Assembly: GCF_040546815.1 (NCBI RefSeq)
Contig: NZ_JBEPOO010000001.1
Location: 3,100,001 to 3,164,000 of the forward strand
DNA from: Devosia sp. 2618
GTDB taxonomy: Bacteria; Pseudomonadota; Alphaproteobacteria; Rhizobiales; Devosiaceae
Direction: 5' to 3'
DNA length: 64,000 nt
Below, in pieces: positions 8,394 through 16,030 of this stretch. The translations under genes and the position numbers were made by a program. The stretch's first letter is position 1; every line of letters begins with the position of its first letter. The notes beneath the pieces are model-generated. The model was not told the origin of the DNA and did not search any database. It worked only from the letters and a program-made list of their open reading frames with translations.

Positions 8394-9122
8394 ATGGTAA
8401 CTAGACCAATGATCAAAGGCCCACGGAGCTTCCCTTTGCAGGAACAAAAAGAAAGGTTGCCGTCTGCGACGCAGGCAGAGGCAGTTGTTCGCGCACTAGA
8501 AGAAGACATCGTCCTCGGACGCCTGCTTCCGCGGGAGCGACTAATCGAAGAAGACCTGGTTCAGAGGTTCGGTGTCGGTCGCCATGTAGTCCGTCAGTCT
8601 TTGGCCGAGCTCGTGAGCATGGGAATTGTCGTGCAGCCCCGCAATAAGAGCGCTGCCGTCAGAGACCTACCCCCAGAAGACGTCATACAAATTTACGCTA
8701 TCCGCGAGTTACTTGAGGCTAAGGGCGCAGAGCTGCTGCCGCTGCCCGTTGACCCTGCGCTGTTGAAACTGATGGGGGATATCCACCTTCGGCATGGCGA
8801 GGCGGTCAAAGCGGGCAATCTTGCAGAAGTATACCGCCAAAACATGCTGTTTCACCGCACCTTCTTTTCCGGCTGCGGCAACCCTCATTTAAGCGAAGCT
8901 ATCGAACAATTCGCGCTCAAAGCTCATATTGTTCGCTCCAGCACCGTGCGTCATCCAGCGCAGTTGCAGCGTTCTTTTGACGAGCATGCCATAATCGTTG
9001 GCGCGATGCGCACCGGTGATCGCAAGCTTCTCGTTGAGACCGTCAAAGCCCATATCCGACCGTCGATGCAGACATATATCGAGTCATACAAGCGGCGCTT
9101 CAACTACGGATCTGGCGAGTAG
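8394..9122 (+). CDS. GntR-family regulator, FadR/FCD subfamily
   Basis: A 242-residue repressor-type protein. Residues about 20-90 form the GntR winged helix-turn-helix (IEEDLVQRFGVGRHVVRQSL). The remainder is an all-helical FCD ligand domain with the expected spread of Asp/His residues (for example AEVYRQNMLFHRTFF and SFDEHAIIVGAM), which in this family bind a metal and a carboxylate ligand. The annotated start is ATG 8394; ATG 8409 is an alternative. It is divergent from the transporter operon and followed by the aldehyde dehydrogenase on the same strand. It probably senses the sugar acid or a keto-deoxy product. Confidence 0.9.
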   Translation: MVTRPMIKGPRSFPLQEQKERLPSATQAEAVVRALEEDIVLGRLLPRERLIEEDLVQRFGVGRHVVRQSLAELVSMGIVVQPRNKSAAVRDLPPEDVIQIYAIRELLEAKGAELLPLPVDPALLKLMGDIHLRHGEAVKAGNLAEVYRQNMLFHRTFFSGCGNPHLSEAIEQFALKAHIVRSSTVRHPAQLQRSFDEHAIIVGAMRTGDRKLLVETVKAHIRPSMQTYIESYKRRFNYGSGE

Positions 9123-9260
9123 CGGCCGGCGTCACAGCCGCCCGCGTGGCTGCGACCTGCTACCAATAAATACACACACCATAAGGGTACCGCCTCAACA
9201 TTGCGCGAGACGCGATGCTGATTTCGGCTGACCATATTCCAATTTGACAGGAGACTTGTC

Positions 9261-10700
9261 GTGTACGAGCGCTTTGGACTTCTCATCGACGGACAATGGC
9301 GTACCGCCAAGTCCGGCGAAACCAGACCGGTTATCGACCCCACAAACGAAGAGATCATCGGCACTCTGCCCGCCGCCGGCCCCGAAGAGCTCGATGAAGT
9401 CCTTGAAAGCCTACAACGCGTAGCGCCACTTTGGCGTGCCGTTTCTGGCTGGGAGCGTTCGGCGCTTCTGCGACGGATAGTCGATGAAATGCGCCTCCGC
9501 GCCAGAGACGCGGCGCTTGCGATGTCGCGCGAAACAGGAAAACCTGTTGCCGAGGCAGCAGGAGAATTTCAAGCGGCGATTGAACAGTTTGACTGGTATG
9601 CCGACGAGGCCCGTCGCATTTTTGGGCACACCCTCGACGGACGAGATCCATCCGTACGGCTTCAGGTCCGCTACGATCCCGTCGGGCCAGTGGCCGCCTT
9701 TACGGCCTGGAACTTTCCCGCCCTGCTACCGGCCCGAAAGATAGCTGCGGCGCTGGCTGCGGGCTGCCCCATTGTCATCAAGCCTTCTGAGGAAGCGCCT
9801 TCCAGCACTTTTTACATTGCCGATGCGGCAATGGCGGCAGGTCTTCCACCCGGGGTGCTCAATGTCGTGTGCGGGAGATCCTCTACAATTTCCGAGCATC
9901 TGATTGCATCGCCTGTTATCCGCAAAGTGTCCCTGACTGGCTCGGTACCTGTTGGCAAACTCATCCTCAAGCAGTGCGCCGATACGGTCAAGAAAGTGTC
10001 CATGGAACTCGGTGGACACGCGCCAGTCATCGTATTTGAGGACGCAGATCCAATTGCGGCCGGGCAACTCTGTGCGAGAACGAAGTTTCGTAATGCAGGC
10101 CAGGTTTGCATCTCGCCCAGCCGGTTTTATGTGCACGAGTCGCTGTACGAACCGTTTTCCCAAGCGATGGCGAAGACGGCGCGCGCCCTGAAGGTTGGCC
10201 GGGGCCTGGATAAAGGGGTGGAATTTGGACCGATGGCAAATGCGCGCGGCCGTGATCGCGTTATCAAGCTGGTGGACGACGCCATTGCCAAAGGTGCGGA
10301 TCTACTCGCAGGAGGCGGGATCCCACCAGAGTATGACAGCGGTTTCTATTTTCAGCCCACGGTGCTGGGCCAGGTTCCCGACGACGCTGAGATTATGAGC
10401 GACGAGCCGTTTGGACCAGTTGCACCTATATCTACCTTCTCAAACTTCGACGACGTCATTCGCCGTGCCAACAATGTCCCCTACGGGCTGGCGGGATATG
10501 TCTTCACCCAATCCCTTCAAACTGCCACCAGAGCGTCAGAAGCCTTGGAGGTGGGAATGGTAGGTGTAAACGACATGCTCCTCGCTGCAGCAGAGATCCC
10601 CTTCGGAGGCATCAAGGAAAGTGGCATGGGCCGAGAAGGTGGCGCCCTTGGCATCCTCGACTATCTTGAAGCGAAGTATATAAAACTGAAGCTCAAATAG
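9261..10700 (+). CDS. NAD(P)-dependent aldehyde dehydrogenase
   Basis: A 479-residue aldehyde dehydrogenase resembling succinate-semialdehyde and 2-ketoglutarate-semialdehyde dehydrogenases. The catalytic Cys283 is in AGQVCISP and Glu249 is in SMELGGHAP. The cofactor segments are FTAWNFP and LTGSVPVG. The start is GTG 9261, with AGGAG seven bases upstream. The gene follows the GntR gene in the same direction across 138 bp. In a Weimberg-like pathway it would oxidise 2-ketoglutarate semialdehyde to 2-ketoglutarate; in an aldolase route it would oxidise glycolaldehyde. The sequence does not choose between these. Confidence 0.9.
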   Translation: MYERFGLLIDGQWRTAKSGETRPVIDPTNEEIIGTLPAAGPEELDEVLESLQRVAPLWRAVSGWERSALLRRIVDEMRLRARDAALAMSRETGKPVAEAAGEFQAAIEQFDWYADEARRIFGHTLDGRDPSVRLQVRYDPVGPVAAFTAWNFPALLPARKIAAALAAGCPIVIKPSEEAPSSTFYIADAAMAAGLPPGVLNVVCGRSSTISEHLIASPVIRKVSLTGSVPVGKLILKQCADTVKKVSMELGGHAPVIVFEDADPIAAGQLCARTKFRNAGQVCISPSRFYVHESLYEPFSQAMAKTARALKVGRGLDKGVEFGPMANARGRDRVIKLVDDAIAKGADLLAGGGIPPEYDSGFYFQPTVLGQVPDDAEIMSDEPFGPVAPISTFSNFDDVIRRANNVPYGLAGYVFTQSLQTATRASEALEVGMVGVNDMLLAAAEIPFGGIKESGMGREGGALGILDYLEAKYIKLKLK

Positions 10701-10712
10701 CCTCGAAGCGGG

Positions 10713-11050
10713 CATGGTGGACAAGGACGACGCCATTGCGAAGGAGCGTATGGGTGAGCCTAAAGCATTGCGAGATCAGGCTACCGCTGACGCCGAGCGC
10801 ACGCAACTCGCGCTCGGCAGTTCATGCAATCAGGGCGTCAGCCCGATAAGCTCAAGGGCTTAGCCCGCAAGGCGCTCGAACGGACACGACTCGACGATGG
10901 CAGCTACCGTCGCGCCCCCCAGCGCGCGCTGGCGCAGCGCGTCGAGGTCGGCGACGACGAGGTTCGCACACCGGATCGAAGTCGGCATTGTTGCCAACGC
11001 TGGTCGCCGCTTCGAGCGTAGAAACGGCGGCGTTCATCGTTCTGTACTGA
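10713..11050 (+). pseudogene. Decayed serine site-specific recombinase (C-terminal remnant)
   Basis: Translating the three forward frames in turn gives a degraded copy of the C-terminal tail common in alphaproteobacterial serine recombinases. From 10713 one frame reads DDAIAKERMGEPKALRDQ. From about 10842 a second frame reads DKLKGLARKALERTRLDDG and RALAQRVEVGDDEVR. From about 10978 a third frame reads [16 protein letters not shown] and ends at TGA 11048-11050. At least two frameshifts separate the blocks and the catalytic N-terminal domain is absent. It ends two bases before the tRNA-Arg 3' end. Recognition of the family is from memory of the tail sequence and would be confirmed by a protein search. 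Confidence 0.65.
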
Positions 11051-11052
11051 AA

Positions 11053-11129
<77 letters not shown>

Positions 11130-11406
11130 ATCCGTGAGGCGGGGTGGGACCCCGGCTGAACAGGGCGCAACCTAACCAAAGCCAGTGATGCGCGCAACGG
11201 GTGTTTTTCACCCGATTTGCCCAGTCCACGGCAAAGCCGACTAAAAATTAACCCTGAGGCAAGGCTCGTCTGTCATTGAGCCCGCAACATGATCGACCGG
11301 GCTGGCCTGCAATCGGCTGCCAGTATTGCGGCGTCACCAAATTGCCATCAGTCTGCCGTGATTTAGGCCTATCGCGCTATTCTGCTGGATCTGCTAGAGT
11401 ATTGGC

Positions 11407-11976
11407 ATGATAGACACAACGATGTTTACTAACGGCGCTCGGCTTGCCGCTTCCGCAACGCTTCTTGCACTGGTTGTTTCCGGTTGCTCGATGAGTTCTT
11501 TCAAGCCTGCGCCAGGTCCGGCAACGGCGGCGCTGGCAAACTTCGCTGCGCCCACCACGCCCGCTGGCCATGTGCCCGACGCGTCAGACGTGCCAGCCGC
11601 GCCCAGCGCGCTGGGCTATGCCGGCAGCAGTTCGCTTGATCCGCTGATTGCCCATTATTCCCAACAGTATAGCGTGCCTGAGGCGCTGGTCCGTCGCGTC
11701 ATTGTGCGCGAGAGCAATTACAACGCTGGCGCGCGCAACGGGCCCTATTATGGCCTGATGCAGATCAGCCACGCGACCGCGTCCGGCATGGGCTATAGCG
11801 GCTCGCCATCGGGTCTGCTCGATGCCGAAACCAACCTGCGTTATGCCGTGCGTTATCTGGCGGGCGCCTATGTCACCGCCAAGGGCAATCATGATCTGGC
11901 CGTGCGCTATTATGCTCGCGGCTTTTATTATGATGCCAAGCGCGAAGGCCTGCTCGACGTCGCCGGCCTGCGCTAA
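11407..11976 (+). CDS. Lytic transglycosylase, SLT-domain lipoprotein
   Basis: A 189-residue protein with a lipoprotein signal (lipobox LVVSGC, Cys27) and a Pro/Ala-rich linker. A C-terminal SLT (lysozyme-like) domain spans residues about 75-180. The catalytic Glu102 is in VRESNYNAGA, followed by YYGLMQI. It should cleave peptidoglycan glycan strands from an outer-membrane-anchored position. ATG 11407 is taken as the start and ATG 11422 is possible. It is the first core gene beyond the island and stands alone, convergent with the kinase gene that ends at 11995. Confidence 0.88.
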   Translation: MIDTTMFTNGARLAASATLLALVVSGCSMSSFKPAPGPATAALANFAAPTTPAGHVPDASDVPAAPSALGYAGSSSLDPLIAHYSQQYSVPEALVRRVIVRESNYNAGARNGPYYGLMQISHATASGMGYSGSPSGLLDAETNLRYAVRYLAGAYVTAKGNHDLAVRYYARGFYYDAKREGLLDVAGLR

Positions 11977-11994
11977 TCGTGTCGCGCGCCAGGC

Positions 11995-14352
11995 TTAGGC
12001 GTTGGCGCGCACCAGCAACAGCTTTGAAATTTGTGCGGCGAGATCGGCCTGTTGATAGGGCTTGGATAGCCGCGGCAGATCGGTCGTCGTGCCGCTGGGC
12101 AGGTCGGCATAGCCGGTTGCCAAAAGAATGGGCAGATCGGGAAACAGCGCCCGCGCCTTGTCGGCGAGTTCGACGCCGGTCATCCCAGGCATGGCATAAT
12201 CCGTGATCAGTGCGTCGATCTGTTTGCCGCTGGCGAGGATTTCGAGCGCCTGCTTGCCGGAATAGGCCTCGATGGCCGTGTGGCCGAGGTCTTCCACCAT
12301 ATCGACGGTATTCATGTTGATCAGCGCATCGTCGTCGACGACAAGGATGGTGGAGGCGATTGGAGCCGGAACGGGTTCTGCTTGCATCTCAACAACTTCC
12401 TTGATTGGCACGGTGGAAATCGGCAGCCAAAGTTCGGCTGTCGTACCCTGCCCCAGCTGGCTTTTGAGGCGAAGCGTACCGCCCAATTGCACCGCCAGAC
12501 CGTGCACCATGGACAGGCCAAGACCCGTCCCCTTGCCTAGTTCCTTAGTCGAGAAAAATGGCTCAATTGCGCTTTCGAGCGTTTTGGCGTCCATGCCAGA
12601 GCCGGTGTCGCGCACGCTGAGCAGCAGATAGCGACCAAACAGGTCGGGGCCGCCCTCGGTGCCGTCGCGTTCCTCGAGCGTGAAGGTCAGCTGTCCGCCA
12701 TCGGGCATGGCGTCGCGCGCGTTGACGGCAAGGTTCAAAATGGCGAGTTCGAGCTGGTTGGCATCCACCTTGGCGGGCGGCAGGTCTGGCGCGATTTTGA
12801 AATCGACCGCGATCAGCGGACCGATGGAGCGCTCCATCAGGCCGCGCATCCCATCGAGCAATTCGCTGAGATCGGTCGGCTCGGGTTTGAGGTCCTGACG
12901 GCGGGCGAAGGCCAGCAGGCGCGCGGTCAGCGAGGCGCCGCGCTGGGCGCCTTTCATGGCGCCATTGATGAAGCGCTGGATCTGCGGATCATCGGGTAGC
13001 CGCTTGGCCAGCAGTTCGAGATTGCCCTGAATGGCGGCGAGCAGATTGTTGAAATCGTGCGCCACGCCGCCGGTCAGCTGGCCGATGGTTTCCATCTTCT
13101 GGGCCTGGCGCAGTTGTTCCTCGACCCGACGACGCTCGGTCATCTCGCGGAAAAATGCAGCGCCACCGACAATCTGGCCATCGCCACCGCGCAGGGGCGC
13201 GTGCTGGCTTTCGAGCACAACTTGTCCACCGCTGCGCGTTGGAAGTTCGATTTCTTCGATCGGGCCGAGCACGCCATTGAGCGCGTCGCGCAAACGGCTT
13301 TCGATCACTTCGCTCTGGCCGTCGCCGATGACGCTGGCCAGCGAGCGGCCCAAGACGGCCGGCGCTGGCAGGCTGAAAATGCGCTCCATCACCGGGTTCC
13401 AGATGGTGACCCGATACTCGGCATCATAGGCGACGATGCCGGCCGGCACGCTGGTCAGCAGCAGGCCCGAGAGCGCGCGTTCGCCGCGCAACGCCTGTTG
13501 CGTGCGCTCGCGCTCGGCGGCGACTTCTGCCAACAGGCGCTCGCGTTCGGCTTCATCAGCCTTGCGGGCGGTAATGTCGGAGCTGACGCCAACCAGGGTT
13601 TGTGGCCGGTCATAGCGGTCAAACAGCACGCGGGCGCGCAGATCGATCCAGTGCACGCTGCCATCGGGCCAGCGCACCGGGTGTTCCAGCACCAGATCGG
13701 CGCCGGTATTGATCGCATCGTCCATGGCGCGCTGCAGGCGCGGTTGATGGGCGATCAGCACAGCCTCGACCAGATCGGCGTAGAAGAAATCGTCGGTCGG
13801 GCCACGGCCGTAATTGGCCTTGAACTGATGCGAACCGGTCAGCGACTGTTCGACGATATCGAGTTCCCATGCGCCCATGCGTCCGGCCAGCAGAGCGGTC
13901 TGCAGGCGCTGTTCGCCTTCCTGCATTTCGGCGAGGTACCGCCGCGCCTGATATTGGCGGCGACGCGCGCGCAGCGCGTTATCGACCACGGTCAGCAGCG
14001 CCGCCGGATGGAACGGGCGGTCGAGCACGATGATATTGCCCAGGATCAATTGCAGCTTGGCGATCAGCGGCGCGAAATCGGGATTGTGGCTGCGCTGGCT
14101 GAGCACCACGAAGGGAAAGTCCGACCAGGGCGGTTGCTGGTCGATCCATTCCTTGATCGGCGTAATGTCGGCATATTGCAGTGACTCGCCGGTGATAATG
14201 GCGAGGCCCGCCCCCTCAACGAGGTTGGCCCGCAATTCTTCGATGCTGCTGCAGAGTTTTGCCTGTCGGCCTGCATCCTGCAGCAAGCTTGCCGCAACCT
14301 GTCCGTCGCGCCCCAGGGGGGCCAGAATGAGGGCGCGTTCGGAGTTGATCAC
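11995..14352 (-). CDS. Hybrid sensor histidine kinase with PAS domains and C-terminal receiver
   Basis: A 785-residue cytoplasmic hybrid kinase without membrane segments. Residues 1-120 are a receiver-like fold lacking the usual phospho-Asp (AIITGESL replaces it). PAS-like sensor regions follow at about 150-265 and 295-405. The dimerisation/phospho-acceptor box has His432 (GGVAHDFNNLLA), the ATPase domain spans about 535-645 (NARDAM, DTGSGM, GTGLGLS), and a receiver has Asp718 (LITDYAMP). Its ATG overlaps the stop of the KaiC-like gene by four bases (ATGA), so the two are translationally coupled and probably one signalling unit. The signal is unknown. Confidence 0.9.
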   Translation of the reverse strand: MINSERALILAPLGRDGQVAASLLQDAGRQAKLCSSIEELRANLVEGAGLAIITGESLQYADITPIKEWIDQQPPWSDFPFVVLSQRSHNPDFAPLIAKLQLILGNIIVLDRPFHPAALLTVVDNALRARRRQYQARRYLAEMQEGEQRLQTALLAGRMGAWELDIVEQSLTGSHQFKANYGRGPTDDFFYADLVEAVLIAHQPRLQRAMDDAINTGADLVLEHPVRWPDGSVHWIDLRARVLFDRYDRPQTLVGVSSDITARKADEAERERLLAEVAAERERTQQALRGERALSGLLLTSVPAGIVAYDAEYRVTIWNPVMERIFSLPAPAVLGRSLASVIGDGQSEVIESRLRDALNGVLGPIEEIELPTRSGGQVVLESQHAPLRGGDGQIVGGAAFFREMTERRRVEEQLRQAQKMETIGQLTGGVAHDFNNLLAAIQGNLELLAKRLPDDPQIQRFINGAMKGAQRGASLTARLLAFARRQDLKPEPTDLSELLDGMRGLMERSIGPLIAVDFKIAPDLPPAKVDANQLELAILNLAVNARDAMPDGGQLTFTLEERDGTEGGPDLFGRYLLLSVRDTGSGMDAKTLESAIEPFFSTKELGKGTGLGLSMVHGLAVQLGGTLRLKSQLGQGTTAELWLPISTVPIKEVVEMQAEPVPAPIASTILVVDDDALINMNTVDMVEDLGHTAIEAYSGKQALEILASGKQIDALITDYAMPGMTGVELADKARALFPDLPILLATGYADLPSGTTTDLPRLSKPYQQADLAAQISKLLLVRANA

Positions 14353-15872
14353 ACCCGGTCGTCTCCAGCGAAGGTCATGGTGCCGCTTTCATCGAGCAGG
14401 GGGTGGCTGGTGCCAGTATAGGTGGGAACGCCGCGCAACACACCGTGGAAATCTTCGAGCGGTTTACCAATCGAAACGCCCTTACTGCCAATGCGATACT
14501 CGCGGATGGTGTCCTCGTGCGAACCGGACCGCTTCTTGATCACCGAAATGGCGCGCCGCACTCGGCCCATAGCCTCGAAATAGCGCAGCAAAACCACGCT
14601 ATCGGCCAGATAGGTGATGTCGACCGGCGACTTCATGTCGCCCACCAGACCATGCTGGGCGACGGTGACAAAAGTCGTCGCGCCCTGCCGGTTGAGATAT
14701 TGCAGCAGCTCGTGCATGTGCAGCAGCAGCGCCTTCTCTTCGGGCATCGCCGCCTGATAGCCATTTAGGCTGTCGATGACCACCGTCTTGACCTTGGCGC
14801 CATCGACGCGCGTCCGCACCCGATGGGCAAACTCGCCGGGCGACAGTTCGGCCGCATCGACCTGCTCGATCAAGAGATTACCGCTGGCCTGCAGCGCTTC
14901 GAGGTCGATGCTCATCGCCTTGGCGCGCGCAAACAACAGGCCCAGTTCCTCGTCGAAAATGAACAAGGCTGCCTTTTCGCCGCGTTCCACCGCAGCGCGC
15001 GCAAAGTGCAGAGTCAGCAGCGACTTGCCTGCGCCGGCCGGGCCCAACACCAAGGCGCTCGAGCCACGTTCAATGCCGCCGCCCAGCAACGCATCCAATT
15101 CAGGGATATTGCTGGTCAGCGCCGAGCGGTCATATTCAGTGCGGTGTTCGCTGGCGACCAGCCGCGGAAACACATCGACACCGCCATGCTTGATGGTGAA
15201 ATCATGATAGCCACCGCGATAGGCTTGGCCGCGATATTTGATGACGCGCAGACGACGGCGCTCAGCGCCATAGGTCGGCGCCAGTTCTTCGAGCCGCATC
15301 ACGCCATGCGCCACCGAATGGACCGTCTTGTCATTGGCGTCGCTGGTCAGATCGTCGAGCATCAGCACCGTCGCACCATTGCGGGCAAAGTAGTGCTTGA
15401 GAAGCAGGATCTGGCGACGATAGCGCAGAGAACTCTGCGCCAGCAGCCGGATTTCGGACAAGCTGTCGATCACGATGCGGCTGGGATTGGAAGATTCCAC
15501 CGCCTCAAACATGGCCCTGGTGGCTTCGCCCAATTCAAGGTCCGATGAATAAAGCAGGGTCTGCTGCTGCTCGCTATCGAGCAGGCTTTCGGGCGGCGCC
15601 AGCTCGAAAATGTCGAACTTGTCGTCGATGTCCCAGCCATGCGAGATGGCGGTCAGGCGCAGTTCGGCTTCGGTTTCGGACAGGGTGACATAGAGCCCCT
15701 TTTCGCCGCGCGCGTAGCCTTCCTGCAAAAACTGCAGTGCAATCGTGGTCTTGCCCGTGCCGGGGCTGCCTTCGAGCAGATAGAGATGGCCGCGCGCCAA
15801 CCCACCCACAAGAATATCGTCAAGCCCGGTGACGCCGAGCCTGGCTTTTTCAGTGATTGCAGTATCCGACAT
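14349..15872 (-). CDS. KaiC-like double-domain RecA-type ATPase
   Basis: A 507-residue protein with two tandem KaiC/RecA domains. The first has Walker A GSPGTGKTT near residue 33; the second has GPAGAGKS near residue 275, with FIFDEE as its acidic pair. The end of domain II carries the MGRVRRAISVIKKRSGSH region typical of bacterial KaiC relatives. No KaiA or KaiB genes are in the window. The start is ATG 15872 (MSDTAITEKA); the longer frame to 15935 overlaps the polA leader. It is divergent from polA by about 160 bp and overlaps the hybrid kinase gene. In non-cyanobacteria such pairs are linked to light, redox or stress signalling, but that is inference here. Confidence 0.9.
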   Translation of the reverse strand: MSDTAITEKARLGVTGLDDILVGGLARGHLYLLEGSPGTGKTTIALQFLQEGYARGEKGLYVTLSETEAELRLTAISHGWDIDDKFDIFELAPPESLLDSEQQQTLLYSSDLELGEATRAMFEAVESSNPSRIVIDSLSEIRLLAQSSLRYRRQILLLKHYFARNGATVLMLDDLTSDANDKTVHSVAHGVMRLEELAPTYGAERRRLRVIKYRGQAYRGGYHDFTIKHGGVDVFPRLVASEHRTEYDRSALTSNIPELDALLGGGIERGSSALVLGPAGAGKSLLTLHFARAAVERGEKAALFIFDEELGLLFARAKAMSIDLEALQASGNLLIEQVDAAELSPGEFAHRVRTRVDGAKVKTVVIDSLNGYQAAMPEEKALLLHMHELLQYLNRQGATTFVTVAQHGLVGDMKSPVDITYLADSVVLLRYFEAMGRVRRAISVIKKRSGSHEDTIREYRIGSKGVSIGKPLEDFHGVLRGVPTYTGTSHPLLDESGTMTFAGDDRV

Positions 15873-16030
15873 TGAGACTTTCCGAGGCTGGACTACGCTT
15901 GAACCGAGAGCGCATTTGCCCCCACGATTTGCCAACGCTCCAAGTTGTTCCCCGGTTCCCGTCTGCCAGCCCTTTTTGCGGGGCGCAAACTCCCGTAAAC
16001 TGGCAACTCTCTTCGGACTGGAATCGCTTC

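Noticed and set aside
10786..10842. Nested inverted repeats (GCCGAGCGC / GCGCTCGGC inside GCTGACGCC / GGCGTCAGC)
   Set aside because: They are perfect but fall inside the decayed recombinase coding remnant. There is no T-tract or tail that would mark a terminator or attachment site, so they are kept only as a note.
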